A stretch of 64,000 bases of DNA, taken from contig NZ_FNSY01000001.1 of NCBI RefSeq assembly GCF_900105515.1, forward strand, positions 6,436,001 to 6,500,000, written 5' to 3'. This document shows, one piece after another, positions 16,826-25,681 of this stretch. The position numbers and the translations under genes were made by a program. The stretch's first letter is position 1, and each line of letters starts with the position of its first letter. The notes under the pieces are model-generated. The model searched no databases, was not told the origin of the DNA, and saw only the letters and a program-made list of their open reading frames with translations. This DNA comes from Streptomyces sp. 2131.1 (GTDB taxonomy: Bacteria; Actinomycetota; Actinomycetes; Streptomycetales; Streptomycetaceae).

Positions 16826-17380
16826 ATGGACACCGCGCCGCCCCGAGACACCGGGAAGCTGACGTTCCGCGACGCCACCGAGGCGGACGTGCCCGCCCTC
16901 GTGGAGCTGATCGAGTCGGCGTACCGCGGCGACAGCAGCCGCGCCGGATGGACCACCGAGGCGGACATCCTCCAAGGTCAGCGGACCGACCCGCAGGGGG
17001 TGCGCGAGGTGGTCGAAAGCCCCGGCAGCAGGCTGCTCGTGGTGGAGCGGGACGGCGCCCTCGTCGCCTGCTGCCAGTTGGAGCACCGCGGCGAGGCCGC
17101 CTACTTCGGCATGTTCGCGGTCCGTCCCCTGCTCCAGGGCGCCGGCCTCGGCAAGGTGATCATCGCCGAGGCCGAGCGCTCCGTCCGGGAGGGCTGGGGC
17201 GCGCGGGAGATGCACATGACCGTGATCTCCGCCCGGGCGGAACTCATCGCCTGGTACGAGCGCCGCGGCTACCGCCGTACGGGCCGGCTGTCCCCGTTCC
17301 CGTACGGGGACGAGCGCTTCGGCATCCCGCAGCGCGACGACCTCGCCTTCGAGCTGCTGGTCAAGGAGTTCGAAGGCTGA
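16826..17380 (+). CDS. GNAT-family N-acetyltransferase
   Basis: A 184-residue acetyltransferase. The GNAT fold is recognisable from FRDATEADVPALVELIESAY, the beta-strand FGMFAVRPLLQGAGLG with the acetyl-CoA pyrophosphate loop QGAGLG, and the late motif IAWYERRGYRRTGR. ATG 16826 has CGGAGAAA upstream. It converges with a glycerophosphodiesterase gene with only three bases between stops. Acceptor substrate unknown. Confidence 0.9.
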   Translation: MDTAPPRDTGKLTFRDATEADVPALVELIESAYRGDSSRAGWTTEADILQGQRTDPQGVREVVESPGSRLLVVERDGALVACCQLEHRGEAAYFGMFAVRPLLQGAGLGKVIIAEAERSVREGWGAREMHMTVISARAELIAWYERRGYRRTGRLSPFPYGDERFGIPQRDDLAFELLVKEFEG

Positions 17381-17383
17381 CGG

Positions 17384-18064
17384 TCAGGCGGCGCCGCCGC
17401 CGCGCTGGATGTCCGGGTGGTCGGTGGTGACGCCGTCGAGCCCGAGGCCCCGGGCCAGCCGCAGCTGGTCCCGGGTGTTGACCGTCCAGCCGAACACCGT
17501 GAGCCCTTCGGCGTGGGCCTTCTCGACGAGTTCGAGCGTGATGCGCCGGATGTTCAGCACCAGCCGGGCGGCGCCCACCGCCTTCGCGCGGTCCAGCAGG
17601 TCCTTGTCCCACCGGCTCGCCACGAGGGCCGTTCGCACACCCGGGACCAGCTGCGCGATCTCGGCGATCGCCTCGTCGTGGAAGGAGATCACCTCGACGC
17701 GCTCGACGAGACCGCGCTCGTGCATCACCCGGGCCAGGGTGCGGGCGGCGGCCACGTCCTTGATCTCCGCCTGGAGCGGGGAGCGCACGGCGTCCAGGAC
17801 CTCCTCGAAGACGGGCACCGGCTCGCCCAGGCCCGCGTCGAGCGCGCGCAGCTCGGCGAGCGTCTTCTCCGCGATCGGCCCCTCGCCGTCCGTCGTCCGG
17901 TCCACGTCCGCGTCGTGCATGACGGCCAGCGCGCCGTCCTTGCTCAAGTGCAGGTCGAGCTCGATGAGGTCCACGCCCTCCCGCTCGGCGCGGACGAACG
18001 AGCGCAGGGTGTTCTCCGGCTCGATCCCGGCCGCTCCGCGATGACCGATCGTGAGAAGAGACAA
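17384..18064 (-). CDS. Glycerophosphodiester phosphodiesterase
   Basis: A 226-residue cytoplasmic GDPD-type TIM-barrel enzyme hydrolysing glycerophosphodiesters to glycerol 3-phosphate and an alcohol. Signatures: HRGAAGIEPENT at the N-terminus (catalytic His and metal Glu), IELDLHLSKDGALAVMHD (second His), LQAEIKD and VFGWTVNTRDQL. A TTG at 18064 just before LLTIGHRG is the best start, with GGAAG upstream; an in-frame GTG further upstream is possible. There is no signal peptide, so it acts inside the cell. Confidence 0.9.
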   Translation of the reverse strand: MSLLTIGHRGAAGIEPENTLRSFVRAEREGVDLIELDLHLSKDGALAVMHDADVDRTTDGEGPIAEKTLAELRALDAGLGEPVPVFEEVLDAVRSPLQAEIKDVAAARTLARVMHERGLVERVEVISFHDEAIAEIAQLVPGVRTALVASRWDKDLLDRAKAVGAARLVLNIRRITLELVEKAHAEGLTVFGWTVNTRDQLRLARGLGLDGVTTDHPDIQRGGGAA

Positions 18065-18360
18065 GGCAGGCTCGCTTCCGTCGACACTCTGTTTCCCGTG
18101 CGCCGCTCCTGCCCGCACGGCGCGGTGCTCCGCCCGCGGTCGGCAGCCTAATGGCCCGCGCAGACGGGGCCCGGGAGGTGTGGGGCCCGCTCGCGCAGCG
18201 CGTCGGAATGCCGCCGAAGAAGCCGCCGGGGCGGCACGGCACAGGAAAAACAGCGGTGACCATGGGGGTCGGCAGGACGATTTCCACAACCCCACTTGTC
18301 CCCGGGACTCGCGCGCGGATACGGTGGTGAGACGCGAGGTTCTCCCGTGGAGGAAGTGTG

Positions 18361-19757
18361 ATGACGGAAATTCTTGTGCACGAAGCCGAATCCGGCGACA
18401 TAGCTGCTGCCGCACGGGTGATCGAGCACCCGGCCTGGCCCGCGCTCAAGAATGCCGTGGAGGAGATCCGCCCCTGGCAGTCCAAGGACGGCTCCATCGA
18501 CTTCGACGCCGAGGGCGCGCCCGCCCCGGCCTTCGCCGAGGCCGCTGTGGAACGGGTGATCGCCGCCGTCGAGCAGCTCTCCCCGCTGCTCCCGCACGAC
18601 GCCGCGTACCACCGCGCCCTCGTCAAGGACCTGCGCGGCTGGGTCGGCGGCGGCTTCGACGTCCCCGACTTCCTCGACTCCCTGCTGGCCTTCCAGCCTG
18701 CCAAGGGGCGCGCCGACGGGCTCCAGCACCTGGTCGTCTTCGCGATGTACACCCAGAACGGCAACCCCGACCGCAACCTCGAAGCGGTCGTGCTGCGGAT
18801 GGTCTGGCCCGAGTGGCTCGCCGAACTGGAGGCGACCCGCTACGACAACCCGCTGTTCTGCGGCATCACCTTCGAGGACTTCACCTCCGGCTACGACACC
18901 AACTCGGCGGTCCTCTTCCCGGAGACCATCGCCGTCCGCGAGGCCCCGAGCGTTTCAGCTGGGGCGGCATCTTCTGCGACCGCGAGGCCGCCCGCTTCCG
19001 CCGCGTCACCGAGGCGTCCGTCGACCTGCTCGGCGTGGACCTGCCCGACGACATCCGCGCGATGATCGACGACCAGCAGCGCTGCGAGCAGGCATTCGTG
19101 CTCTGGGACATGGTCCACGACCGCACCCACAGCCACGGCGACCTGCCGTTCGACCCGTTCATGATCAAGCAGCGCCAGCCGTTCTGGATGTACGGCCTGG
19201 AGGAGCTGCGCTGCGACCTCACCGCCTTCAAGGAGGCCGTGAAGCTGGAGGCCGAGGGCAACGCCCACGGCCGCGACGTGCAGTACGCGGTGCTCTTCGA
19301 CCGGATGTTCCGCTTCCCGGTCACCGGCGAGCGCGTCCGCAACTACGACGGTCTCGGCGGCCAGCTCCTCTTCGCGTACCTCCACAAGCACGATGTCGTC
19401 CGCTGGACCGACAACAAGCTGCGCATCGACTGGGAGCGGGCCCCGCAGGTCACCAACCAGCTCTGCGCCGAGATCGAGAAGCTCTACCGCGACGGCATCG
19501 ACCGCCCCAAGATCGTCCACTGGTTCGCGGCGTACGACCTCGTCTCCACCTACCTCGCCCCGCACCCCGGCTCCCGATGGGCCAAGGGCCCGGACGCCCT
19601 GGACCTCTCACAGCCGCCGCGGAAACTCGTGGACGACGTGCTTCCGGACGAGTTTCCCCTGAGCATGTTCTATGAGGCCCTCTCCAAGAAGCTGAAGAAC
19701 GTGATCGCCTCCACCAAGGGCATCACCGCCTCGGACGCGGGGAAGGCTGCCGCGTGA
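18361..19757 (+). pseudogene. DUF6421-family protein gene with an apparent one-base frameshift
   Basis: The N-terminal part reads from ATG 18361 (GGAGGAA upstream) through LFPETIAVREAP near 18948, then falls out of frame. The same family continues in the -1 frame with ERFSWGGIFCDREAARFRRV to the stop at 19757. Inserting one G near 18948 (CCCCGAG to CCCCGGAG) would restore one protein of about 465 residues, the usual family length. Codon bias stays normal across both halves, so the break is recent or a sequencing error. No predicted motif tells the function. The stop overlaps a GTG of the next frame and the unit continues with SDR and aldolase genes. Confidence 0.85.
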
Positions 19758-19783
19758 GCACAGGTCCCAAGGAGGCGGAGGCC

Positions 19784-20551
19784 ATGAACGGAACAAGCAC
19801 GGGCGACGCGAGCGGCGTGCTCGAGGGCGCCGTGGTCGCCGTCGCGGGAGCGGCCGGCCCGGCCGGCCGCGCCACGCTGCTGCGGCTCGCCGAGGCGGGC
19901 GCCGTCGTCGTCGCGTCGGACTCCCACCCCACCCGGCTCGCCGAGGCCGTCGACGCGGCGCGCTACGCCCACGGCGGCGCGACCGTCACCGGCGACACCG
20001 TCGACCTCCTCGACCTCGGAGCCACCCGGGAATGGGCGGCCAAGACGGAGAAGGAGTTCGGCCGCGTCGACGGCGTCGTCCACCTCGTGGGCGGCTGGCG
20101 CGGCAGCGCGAACTTCGCCGAGACCGACCCCGCAGACTGGACGCTGCTGGAGAAGCTGCTGATCCGTACGGTGCAGAACACCTCGCTGGCCTTCCACGAC
20201 TGCCTGCTGCGCAGCGACCGCGGGCGCTACCTGCTGACCAGCGCGGCGGGCGCGAGCAAGCCCACCGCGGGCAACGCCGCCTACGCCGCCGCCAAGGCCG
20301 CGGCCGAGGCGTGGACCCTCGCGCTCGCCGACTCCTTCCGGAAGGCGGGGGGCGAGGACGGCCCGCGCAGCGCGGCTGCGATCCTGGTCGTGAAGGCACT
20401 GGTGCACGACGCGATGCGCGCCGAGCGCCCGAATGCGAAGTTCGCGGGCTTCACCGACGTCACGGACCTGGCCGATGCCATCGCCGGCGTTTGGGACCGG
20501 CCCGCCCCGGAAGTGAACGGAAAGCGCCTGTGGCTGACCCCGCAACCGTAA
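19784..20551 (+). CDS. Short-chain dehydrogenase/reductase
   Basis: A 255-residue SDR. ATG 19784 has AAGGAGG upstream; GTG 19754, overlapping the previous stop, is an alternative that would couple translation. The Rossmann start is AVAGAAGPAGRATL, a variant of TGxxxGxG, so cofactor binding may differ. The catalytic pair appears as YAAAK (Tyr/Lys) with Ser in LLTSAAG. It sits in an operon between DUF6421 and a threonine-aldolase-like enzyme. Substrate unknown. Confidence 0.88.
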   Translation: MNGTSTGDASGVLEGAVVAVAGAAGPAGRATLLRLAEAGAVVVASDSHPTRLAEAVDAARYAHGGATVTGDTVDLLDLGATREWAAKTEKEFGRVDGVVHLVGGWRGSANFAETDPADWTLLEKLLIRTVQNTSLAFHDCLLRSDRGRYLLTSAAGASKPTAGNAAYAAAKAAAEAWTLALADSFRKAGGEDGPRSAAAILVVKALVHDAMRAERPNAKFAGFTDVTDLADAIAGVWDRPAPEVNGKRLWLTPQP

Positions 20552-21612
20552 GGACCGACGCGCGTCGCCACCACGACCCGCAGGTACGCGGTTTCGCCAG
20601 TGACAACTACGCGGGAACGCACCCGGAGATCCTCGCCGCCCTCGCCCTCGCCAACGGCGGTCACCAGATCGCCTACGGCGAGGACGAGTACACGGGCCAT
20701 CTCCAGCGCGTGATGCACAGCCACTTCGGCCCCACCGCGGAGGCCTTCCCGGTCTTCAACGGCACCGGTGCCAACGTGGTGTCGCTCCAGGCCATGACCG
20801 ACCGCTGGGGTGCCGTCATCTGCGCCGAGTCCGCCCACATCAACGTGGACGAGGGCGGCGCTCCCGAGCGGGTCGGCGGCCTGAAGCTGCTCACCGTCCC
20901 CACCGAGGACGGCAAGCTCACGCCGGAGCTCATCGACCGGCAGGCGTACGGCTGGGACGACGAGCACCGCGCCATGCCGCAGGTCGTCTCGATCACGCAG
21001 AACACCGAACTGGGCACCGTCTACACGCCCGACGAGATCCGCGCGATCTGCGAACACGCCCACGGGCACGGCATGACGGTCCACCTCGACGGAGCCCGCA
21101 TAGCCAACGCGTCCGCGTCCCTGGACGTGCCCATGCGTACGTTCACCAACGCGGTCGGCGTCGATGTGCTCTCCTTCGGCGGCACGAAGAACGGGGCGAT
21201 CTTCGGCGAGGCCGTCGTGGTCCTGAACCCCGACGCGGTCCGCGCGATGAAGCACCTGCGCAAGCTGTCCATGCAGCTCGCTTCCAAGATGCGCTTCGTC
21301 TCCGTACAGCTGGAGGCGCTGCTCGCGGGCGACCTCTGGCTGCGCAACGCGCGGCACGCCAACGCCATGGCCCAGCGGCTCGCCGAGGGCGTGCGCGGGG
21401 TCGACGGCGTGGAGATCCTCTACCCCGTGCAGGCCAACGCCGTCTTCGCGCGGCTCCCGCACGCCGTGAGCGAACGGCTGCAGAAGCGCTTCCGCTTCTA
21501 CTTCTGGGACGAGCAGGCCGGTGACGTGCGCTGGATGTGCGCGTTCGACACCACGGAGGAGGACGTCGACGCGTTCCTCCTCGCGCTCAAGGAGGAGATG
21601 GCCGCGGCCTGA
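20530..21612 (+). CDS. Threonine aldolase/beta-eliminating lyase family PLP enzyme
   Basis: A 360-residue fold-type I PLP enzyme. GTG 20530 with GGAAAG upstream is chosen; it lies inside the end of the SDR gene (22-base overlap), showing coupling. Visible landmarks: FASDNYAGTHPEIL, NGTGANVVSLQA, VHLDGARIANAS (PLP Asp) and SFGGTKNGA with the Schiff-base Lys. These fit low-specificity L-threonine aldolases, which cleave beta-hydroxy amino acids to glycine and an aldehyde. The actual substrate may differ given the unusual operon. Confidence 0.9.
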   Translation: MADPATVRTDARRHHDPQVRGFASDNYAGTHPEILAALALANGGHQIAYGEDEYTGHLQRVMHSHFGPTAEAFPVFNGTGANVVSLQAMTDRWGAVICAESAHINVDEGGAPERVGGLKLLTVPTEDGKLTPELIDRQAYGWDDEHRAMPQVVSITQNTELGTVYTPDEIRAICEHAHGHGMTVHLDGARIANASASLDVPMRTFTNAVGVDVLSFGGTKNGAIFGEAVVVLNPDAVRAMKHLRKLSMQLASKMRFVSVQLEALLAGDLWLRNARHANAMAQRLAEGVRGVDGVEILYPVQANAVFARLPHAVSERLQKRFRFYFWDEQAGDVRWMCAFDTTEEDVDAFLLALKEEMAAA

Positions 21613-21628
21613 CGGCCACCGGAACAGC

Positions 21629-21661
21629 ACCGGGGTGCGGACGGACCGTCCGCACCCCGGT
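21629..21661. terminator. Bidirectional terminator hairpin between convergent genes
   Basis: A 16-bp arm pair, 21629-21644 and 21646-21661, forms a long GC-rich stem with a small loop. A T-rich TTTGACGTTT lies on the plus-strand 3' side. It separates the aldolase gene from the convergent acyltransferase gene. Confidence 0.8.
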
Positions 21662-21669
21662 TTGACGTT

Positions 21670-22392
21670 TCAGCCGCGCTCGCGCACCTCGGCCGGCGTC
21701 GGCGCCGTGCCGCCCAGGTGGGCCGGGACCCACCACGTGTCACTGGCGTCCTTCGGCCGGACCGGATAGGCCCGCTGGGCCGCTTCGAGCAGCTCCTGCA
21801 CCCGCTCGCGCAGCCGCCGCGTGATGGCGCCCGCGTACTGGTCGGTGGGGGCCTCCACGGGCTCGCCGACGCGGATGGTGATCGGGGTGTGGTTGCGCTT
21901 GAAGCTGCGCGGCCGGCCCTTGGTCCACAGCCGTTGCGTGCCCCACAGAGCCATCGGGACCAGCGGCACCCCCGCCTCCTGCGCCAGGCGCGCCGCACCC
22001 GACTTGAAGCTCTTGAGCGTGAAGGACTCCGAGATCGTCGCTTCGGGGAACACGCCGACGATCTCCCCGGACCGCAGCGACTCCAGCGCGTGCGCGTACG
22101 CGTCCTCGCCCTGCTTGCGGTCGACGGGAATGTGCTTCATGCCGCGCATCAGCGGTCCGGAGACCTTGTGCCGGAATACCGATTCCTTGGCCATGAAACG
22201 GACCAGCCGCTTCTGCGGCAGTGCCGCGAGGCCGCTGAAGATGAAGTCCAGATAACTGATGTGGTTGCTGACCAGAACAGCGCCACCGGTCTTCGGGATG
22301 TGCTCCGAACCCTGAGTGTCGATCTTCAGGTCGAGCGCCTTGAAAAACGTGCGAGCGGCGCCGATGACCGGCCGATAGACGAGTTCTGCCAT
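21670..22392 (-). CDS. 1-acyl-sn-glycerol-3-phosphate acyltransferase (PlsC family)
   Basis: A 240-residue acyltransferase that would convert lysophosphatidic acid to phosphatidic acid at the membrane. The NHISYLD motif (HX4D, residues 43-49) and FPEATIS are the catalytic and glycerol-phosphate motifs. A hydrophobic stretch near VLVSNHISYLDFIFSGL probably docks the enzyme on the membrane. Basic C-terminus. It is a single gene with its own terminator. Confidence 0.9.
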   Translation of the reverse strand: MAELVYRPVIGAARTFFKALDLKIDTQGSEHIPKTGGAVLVSNHISYLDFIFSGLAALPQKRLVRFMAKESVFRHKVSGPLMRGMKHIPVDRKQGEDAYAHALESLRSGEIVGVFPEATISESFTLKSFKSGAARLAQEAGVPLVPMALWGTQRLWTKGRPRSFKRNHTPITIRVGEPVEAPTDQYAGAITRRLRERVQELLEAAQRAYPVRPKDASDTWWVPAHLGGTAPTPAEVRERG

Positions 22393-22611
22393 CTGGGGAA
22401 GACCCTTTCTTCAGCGACCGCGGAGGTTCTCCCGGCGGAAGTTACGCAGCCGTAGGTTTTCGGCATTGGGGCGATCGTGCCCCATACGGTGACGCGGTGG
22501 CCAGTCCCGGCGGCCCCGGGCCGCGAGATTCTCGTCACGTAGGGCGGTGGGGAATGCCCGCGCCGCCGCGGGTGCTGACCCCTTGCGTGGAACTCTGACA
22601 GGAGGACGGCA

Positions 22612-22938
22612 GTGGACGGGCAGGCGCGTACGGAGAGGCTGGACGCGGCGGAACTCGGCGCGGAACTGGGGGAGCGGGCCACGCTCGTGCAGTTCTCCAG
22701 CGCCTTCTGCCAGCCGTGCCGGGCGACGCGCCGCACGCTCGCGGAGGTGGCCGGGATGGTCGACGGGGTCGCTCATGTGGAGATCGACGCGGAGTCGCAC
22801 CTCGCGCTCGTACGCGCCCTCGACATCAGCCGCACCCCGACCGTGCTGGTCCTCGACGCCGGGGGCCGGATCGTCCGCCGGGCCGTCGGGCAGCCACGGA
22901 CCGTCGACGTCGTCGCCGCCCTCGGACAAGCGATGTGA
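22612..22938 (+). CDS. Thioredoxin-fold protein with CQPC motif
   Basis: A 108-residue protein with the thioredoxin fold: FSSAFCQPCRATRRTL carries the redox pair C33 and C36, and ISRTPTVLVLDAGGRIV carries the cis-Pro. The active-site dipeptide QP differs from the common GP. GTG 22612 follows CAGGAGGACGGCA, a good ribosome site. No signal peptide, so cytoplasmic. It lies just upstream of the flavin reductase region but appears to be separate from it. Confidence 0.88.
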   Translation: MDGQARTERLDAAELGAELGERATLVQFSSAFCQPCRATRRTLAEVAGMVDGVAHVEIDAESHLALVRALDISRTPTVLVLDAGGRIVRRAVGQPRTVDVVAALGQAM

Positions 22939-22954
22939 CGGGCCGTGATGCTTC

Positions 22955-23010
22955 TCCCACCTGGTGGGACGCCCTTGACTGCACGTGCCGCGCATCGTCA
23001 GTGTGACGCT
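22955..23010 (+). promoter_or_regulatory. Palindrome and leaderless promoter before the cysteine leader peptide
   Basis: TCCCACC-T-GGTGGGA (22955-22969) is a perfect 7-bp inverted repeat. It is followed by TTGACT (22975-22980) and, after 18 bases, CAGTGT (22999-23004). Six bases separate this -10 from ATG 23011, so the transcript would begin at the A of ATG. The palindrome upstream of the -35 may be an activator or repressor site. Confidence 0.5.
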
Positions 23011-23091
23011 ATGCCGTCAGATCCCCTGCTCCATGGCCGGGAGTACATCGACCTCGCCCGCACCGCCGGCGCGCGCTGTCCGGATGCCTGA
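23011..23091 (+). CDS. Putative leaderless cysteine leader peptide (26 aa)
   Basis: ATG 23011 to TGA gives a 26-residue peptide with the pattern REYIDLARTAGARC, matching the actinobacterial putative leader peptides (Y/H-x-DL-x-R, then one Cys near the end) found upstream of sulfur-related genes. The 5' end seems to coincide with the ATG. In mycobacteria comparable leaderless cysteine-containing uORFs act as cysteine-responsive attenuators. Here the peptide ends 43 bases before the flavin reductase ATG. The role is inference from pattern and position. Confidence 0.65.
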   Translation: MPSDPLLHGREYIDLARTAGARCPDA

Positions 23092-23134
23092 GCATCCACG
23101 ACCCCGCATCCCCGACGCGCAGAAGGACCTTTCC

Positions 23135-23641
23135 ATGACGGCAGCACCCGAGCTCGGCAACCCGCGCACCGCGTCCCCGGACCTCCTGCGTGCGGTGTTC
23201 CGGCAGCACGCCGCCGGAGTCGCCGTGATCACCGCCGCCGGCGAGCGCCCCGTCGGCTTCACCGCCACGTCCCTCAACTCCGTGGCCGCCGAACCGCCCC
23301 TCGTCTCCTTCGGCGTCGGTACGTCGTCCTCCAGCTGGCCCGTGATCGCCACGGCCGAGCACGTCGGCGTCCACATACTCGGCGAGCACCAGCAGGAGCT
23401 GGCCGCCACCTTCGCCCGCAGCGGCGCCGACCGGTTCGGGCCGTCCACCTTTTGGCGCAGCGGCCCGGAAGGCGTTCCACTGCTCGACGGCGTCCTGGCC
23501 TGGCTGGTCTGCCGCGTCGTGGCCCGGGTTCCGGCGGGCGACCACCGCATCGTGATCGCGCAGGTGGTCGGGGGCGACCCGGCGGGCGGCGGCCGGCCGC
23601 TGGTCTATCACCAGGGCCGATTCACGGCTCTGCGAGACTGA
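23135..23641 (+). CDS. Flavin reductase-like domain protein
   Basis: A 168-residue FMN-binding split-barrel reductase. ATG 23135 has AAGGA seven bases upstream. Landmarks: FRQHAAGVAVITAAGERPVGFTATSLNSV at the start, VGTSSSSWPVI, VHILGEHQQELAATFA, and DHRIVIAQVV near the end. Such proteins supply reduced flavin to two-component monooxygenases, some of which release sulfite from organosulfur compounds. The cysteine leader upstream fits a sulfur-related role. No partner monooxygenase is visible in the window. Confidence 0.88.
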   Translation: MTAAPELGNPRTASPDLLRAVFRQHAAGVAVITAAGERPVGFTATSLNSVAAEPPLVSFGVGTSSSSWPVIATAEHVGVHILGEHQQELAATFARSGADRFGPSTFWRSGPEGVPLLDGVLAWLVCRVVARVPAGDHRIVIAQVVGGDPAGGGRPLVYHQGRFTALRD

Positions 23642-23843
23642 GGCCGCACCGGGTGGTTCCCGCATGTCGCGCGTTGGGCAGATCACAGTGCAAAGCGCTT
23701 GCTCATCGGACGTCCACTCGGTGTACTGGCGAGTAATATGACGGTCGGAGCGTCGGTCGCCCCGACCGGAAAACGCCCCATCAGGCGCCTATGCTGCGTG
23801 CAACAAGGCAGCCCGGAAATGACGATGCAGTAGGAGAGCCGGC

Positions 23844-24629
23844 GTGAGCTTGAGGATCGTTGTCACTGTGAAGTACGTGCCCGACGCGACCGGTGACCGG
23901 CATTTCGCCGATGACCTGACGTTGGACCGTGAGGATGTCGACGGTCTGCTGTCGGAGCTGGACGAGTATGCGGTCGAGCAGGCGTTGCAGATCGCGGAGG
24001 CGGCTGATGATGCGGAGGTCACCGTGTTGACGGTGGGTCCGGAGGATGCCAAGGACGCGTTGCGCAAGGCGTTGTCGATGGGTGCGGACAAGGCGGTTCA
24101 CGTCGAGGACGACGATCTGCACGGTACGGACGCGCTGGGTACGTCGCTGGTGCTGGCGAAGGCGGTCGAGGAGACCGGGTACGACCTGGTGATCTCGGGT
24201 ATGGCGTCGACGGACGGGACGATGGGTGTGGTTCCGGCGCTGCTCGCGGAGCGGCTGGGTGTGCCGCAGGTGACGCTGTTGTCGCAGGTGTCCGTCGAGG
24301 GCGGTGTGGTGCGTGGCCGTCGTGACGGTGACAGTGCGTCGGAGGAGCTGGAGGCGTCGCTGCCGGCGGTGGTGTCGGTGACGGACCAGTCGGGTGAGGC
24401 CCGGTATCCGTCGTTCAAGGGGATCATGGCGGCGAAGAAGAAGCCGGTGAAGTCCCTGGACCTGGATGATCTGGGGATCGACGCGGACGAGGTGGGTCTG
24501 GCGGGTGCGTGGACCGCGGTCGACTCCGCGACCGAGCGTCCGGCCCGTACCGCGGGAACGATCGTGAAGGACGAGGGCGAGGGCGGCAAGCAGCTGGCCG
24601 AGTTCCTGGCCGGCCAGAAGTTCATCTGA
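23844..24629 (+). CDS. etfB: Electron transfer flavoprotein beta subunit
   Basis: A 261-residue ETF beta subunit, which binds AMP and carries electrons from acyl-CoA and other dehydrogenases to the quinone pool with EtfA. Landmarks: VVTVKYVPDATG, VEQALQIAE, DLVISGMASTDGTMGVVP, and FKGIMAAKKKP near the C-terminus. GTG 23844 follows AGGAGAG. A TAATAT box at 23734-23739 is a possible -10. Codon choice over about 23900-24500 uses many G/T-ending codons (GGT, CGT, GTG, TCG), unlike C-dominated neighbours. It is 57 bases from etfA. Confidence 0.96.
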   Translation: MSLRIVVTVKYVPDATGDRHFADDLTLDREDVDGLLSELDEYAVEQALQIAEAADDAEVTVLTVGPEDAKDALRKALSMGADKAVHVEDDDLHGTDALGTSLVLAKAVEETGYDLVISGMASTDGTMGVVPALLAERLGVPQVTLLSQVSVEGGVVRGRRDGDSASEELEASLPAVVSVTDQSGEARYPSFKGIMAAKKKPVKSLDLDDLGIDADEVGLAGAWTAVDSATERPARTAGTIVKDEGEGGKQLAEFLAGQKFI

Positions 24630-24686
24630 GCCCCGCGCCCCTCTCGTCACCCCGCCTACTTCGCACACGCAGGAGATTGAAGTCCC

Positions 24687-25649
24687 ATGGCTGAAGTTCT
24701 CGTCTATGTCGACCACGTGGACGGTGCCGTCCGCAAGCCCACCCTGGAGCTGCTGACGCTGGCCCGCCGCATCGGCGAGCCCGTCGCCGTCGCCCTGGGC
24801 AACGGCGCCGCGGACACCGCCGCCGTGCTCGCCGAGCACGGCGCGGTCAAGGTGCTGACCGCGGAGGCTCCCGAGTTCGCCGAGTACCTCGTCGTACCGA
24901 AGGTGGACGCCCTCCAGGCGGCGTTCGACGCCGTGTCCCCGGCGGCTGTGCTGCTGTCCTCCTCGGCGGAGGCCAAGGAGATCGCGGCGCGTCTCGCGGT
25001 CCGTATCGGGTCGGGCATCATCACCGACGCGGTCGACCTGGAGGCCGGCGACCAGGGTCCGGTCGCCACGCAGTCCGCGTTCGCCGCCTCGTACACGACC
25101 AAGTCCCGTGTTTCCAAGGGTGTTCCGGTCATCACGGTCAAGCCGAACTCGGCCCCGGTCGAGCCGGCCGCCGCGGCCGGTGCGGTGGAGGCCCTCGCGG
25201 TGTCCTTCTCGGCGCAGGCCACCGGCACGAAGGTCCTCTCGCGCACGCCGCGTGAGTCGACCGGGCGTCCGGAGCTGACGGAGGCCGCGATCGTGGTCTC
25301 CGGTGGCCGTGGCGTCAACGGCGCGGAGAACTTCGGGATCATCGAGGCCCTCGCCGACTCGCTGGGCGCCGCGGTGGGCGCCTCGCGTGCCGCGGTGGAC
25401 GCGGGCTGGTACCCGCACACCAACCAGGTCGGCCAGACCGGCAAGTCCGTCTCCCCGCAGCTCTACATCGCCAACGGGATCTCCGGCGCGATCCAGCACC
25501 GGGCCGGCATGCAGACCTCGAAGACCATCGTCGCGGTCAACAAGGACGCCGAGGCCCCGATCTTCGACCTCGTCGACTACGGCGTCGTCGGCGACCTCTT
25601 CGACGTCGTCCCCCAGCTCACCGAGGAGATCAACACCCGCAAGGGCTGA
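24687..25649 (+). CDS. etfA: Electron transfer flavoprotein alpha subunit
   Basis: A 320-residue ETF alpha subunit with FAD held in the C-terminal domain: GASRAAVDAGWYPHTNQVGQ, then the signature QLYIANGISGAIQH and IVAVNKDAEAPIFDLVDYGVVGDL. Partner of the beta subunit encoded just upstream; AGGAG precedes the ATG. A strong terminator follows. Confidence 0.97.
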   Translation: MAEVLVYVDHVDGAVRKPTLELLTLARRIGEPVAVALGNGAADTAAVLAEHGAVKVLTAEAPEFAEYLVVPKVDALQAAFDAVSPAAVLLSSSAEAKEIAARLAVRIGSGIITDAVDLEAGDQGPVATQSAFAASYTTKSRVSKGVPVITVKPNSAPVEPAAAAGAVEALAVSFSAQATGTKVLSRTPRESTGRPELTEAAIVVSGGRGVNGAENFGIIEALADSLGAAVGASRAAVDAGWYPHTNQVGQTGKSVSPQLYIANGISGAIQHRAGMQTSKTIVAVNKDAEAPIFDLVDYGVVGDLFDVVPQLTEEINTRKG

Positions 25650-25681
25650 TCCTCGGAGGCAGCAGGAACAAGCAACGGCCC

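Noticed and set aside
18940..18955. Programmed -1 frameshift instead of a mutation in the DUF6421 gene
   Set aside because: No heptanucleotide slippery site of the X-XXY-YYZ type is present and no stable downstream stem was seen, so a deletion or an error is more likely.
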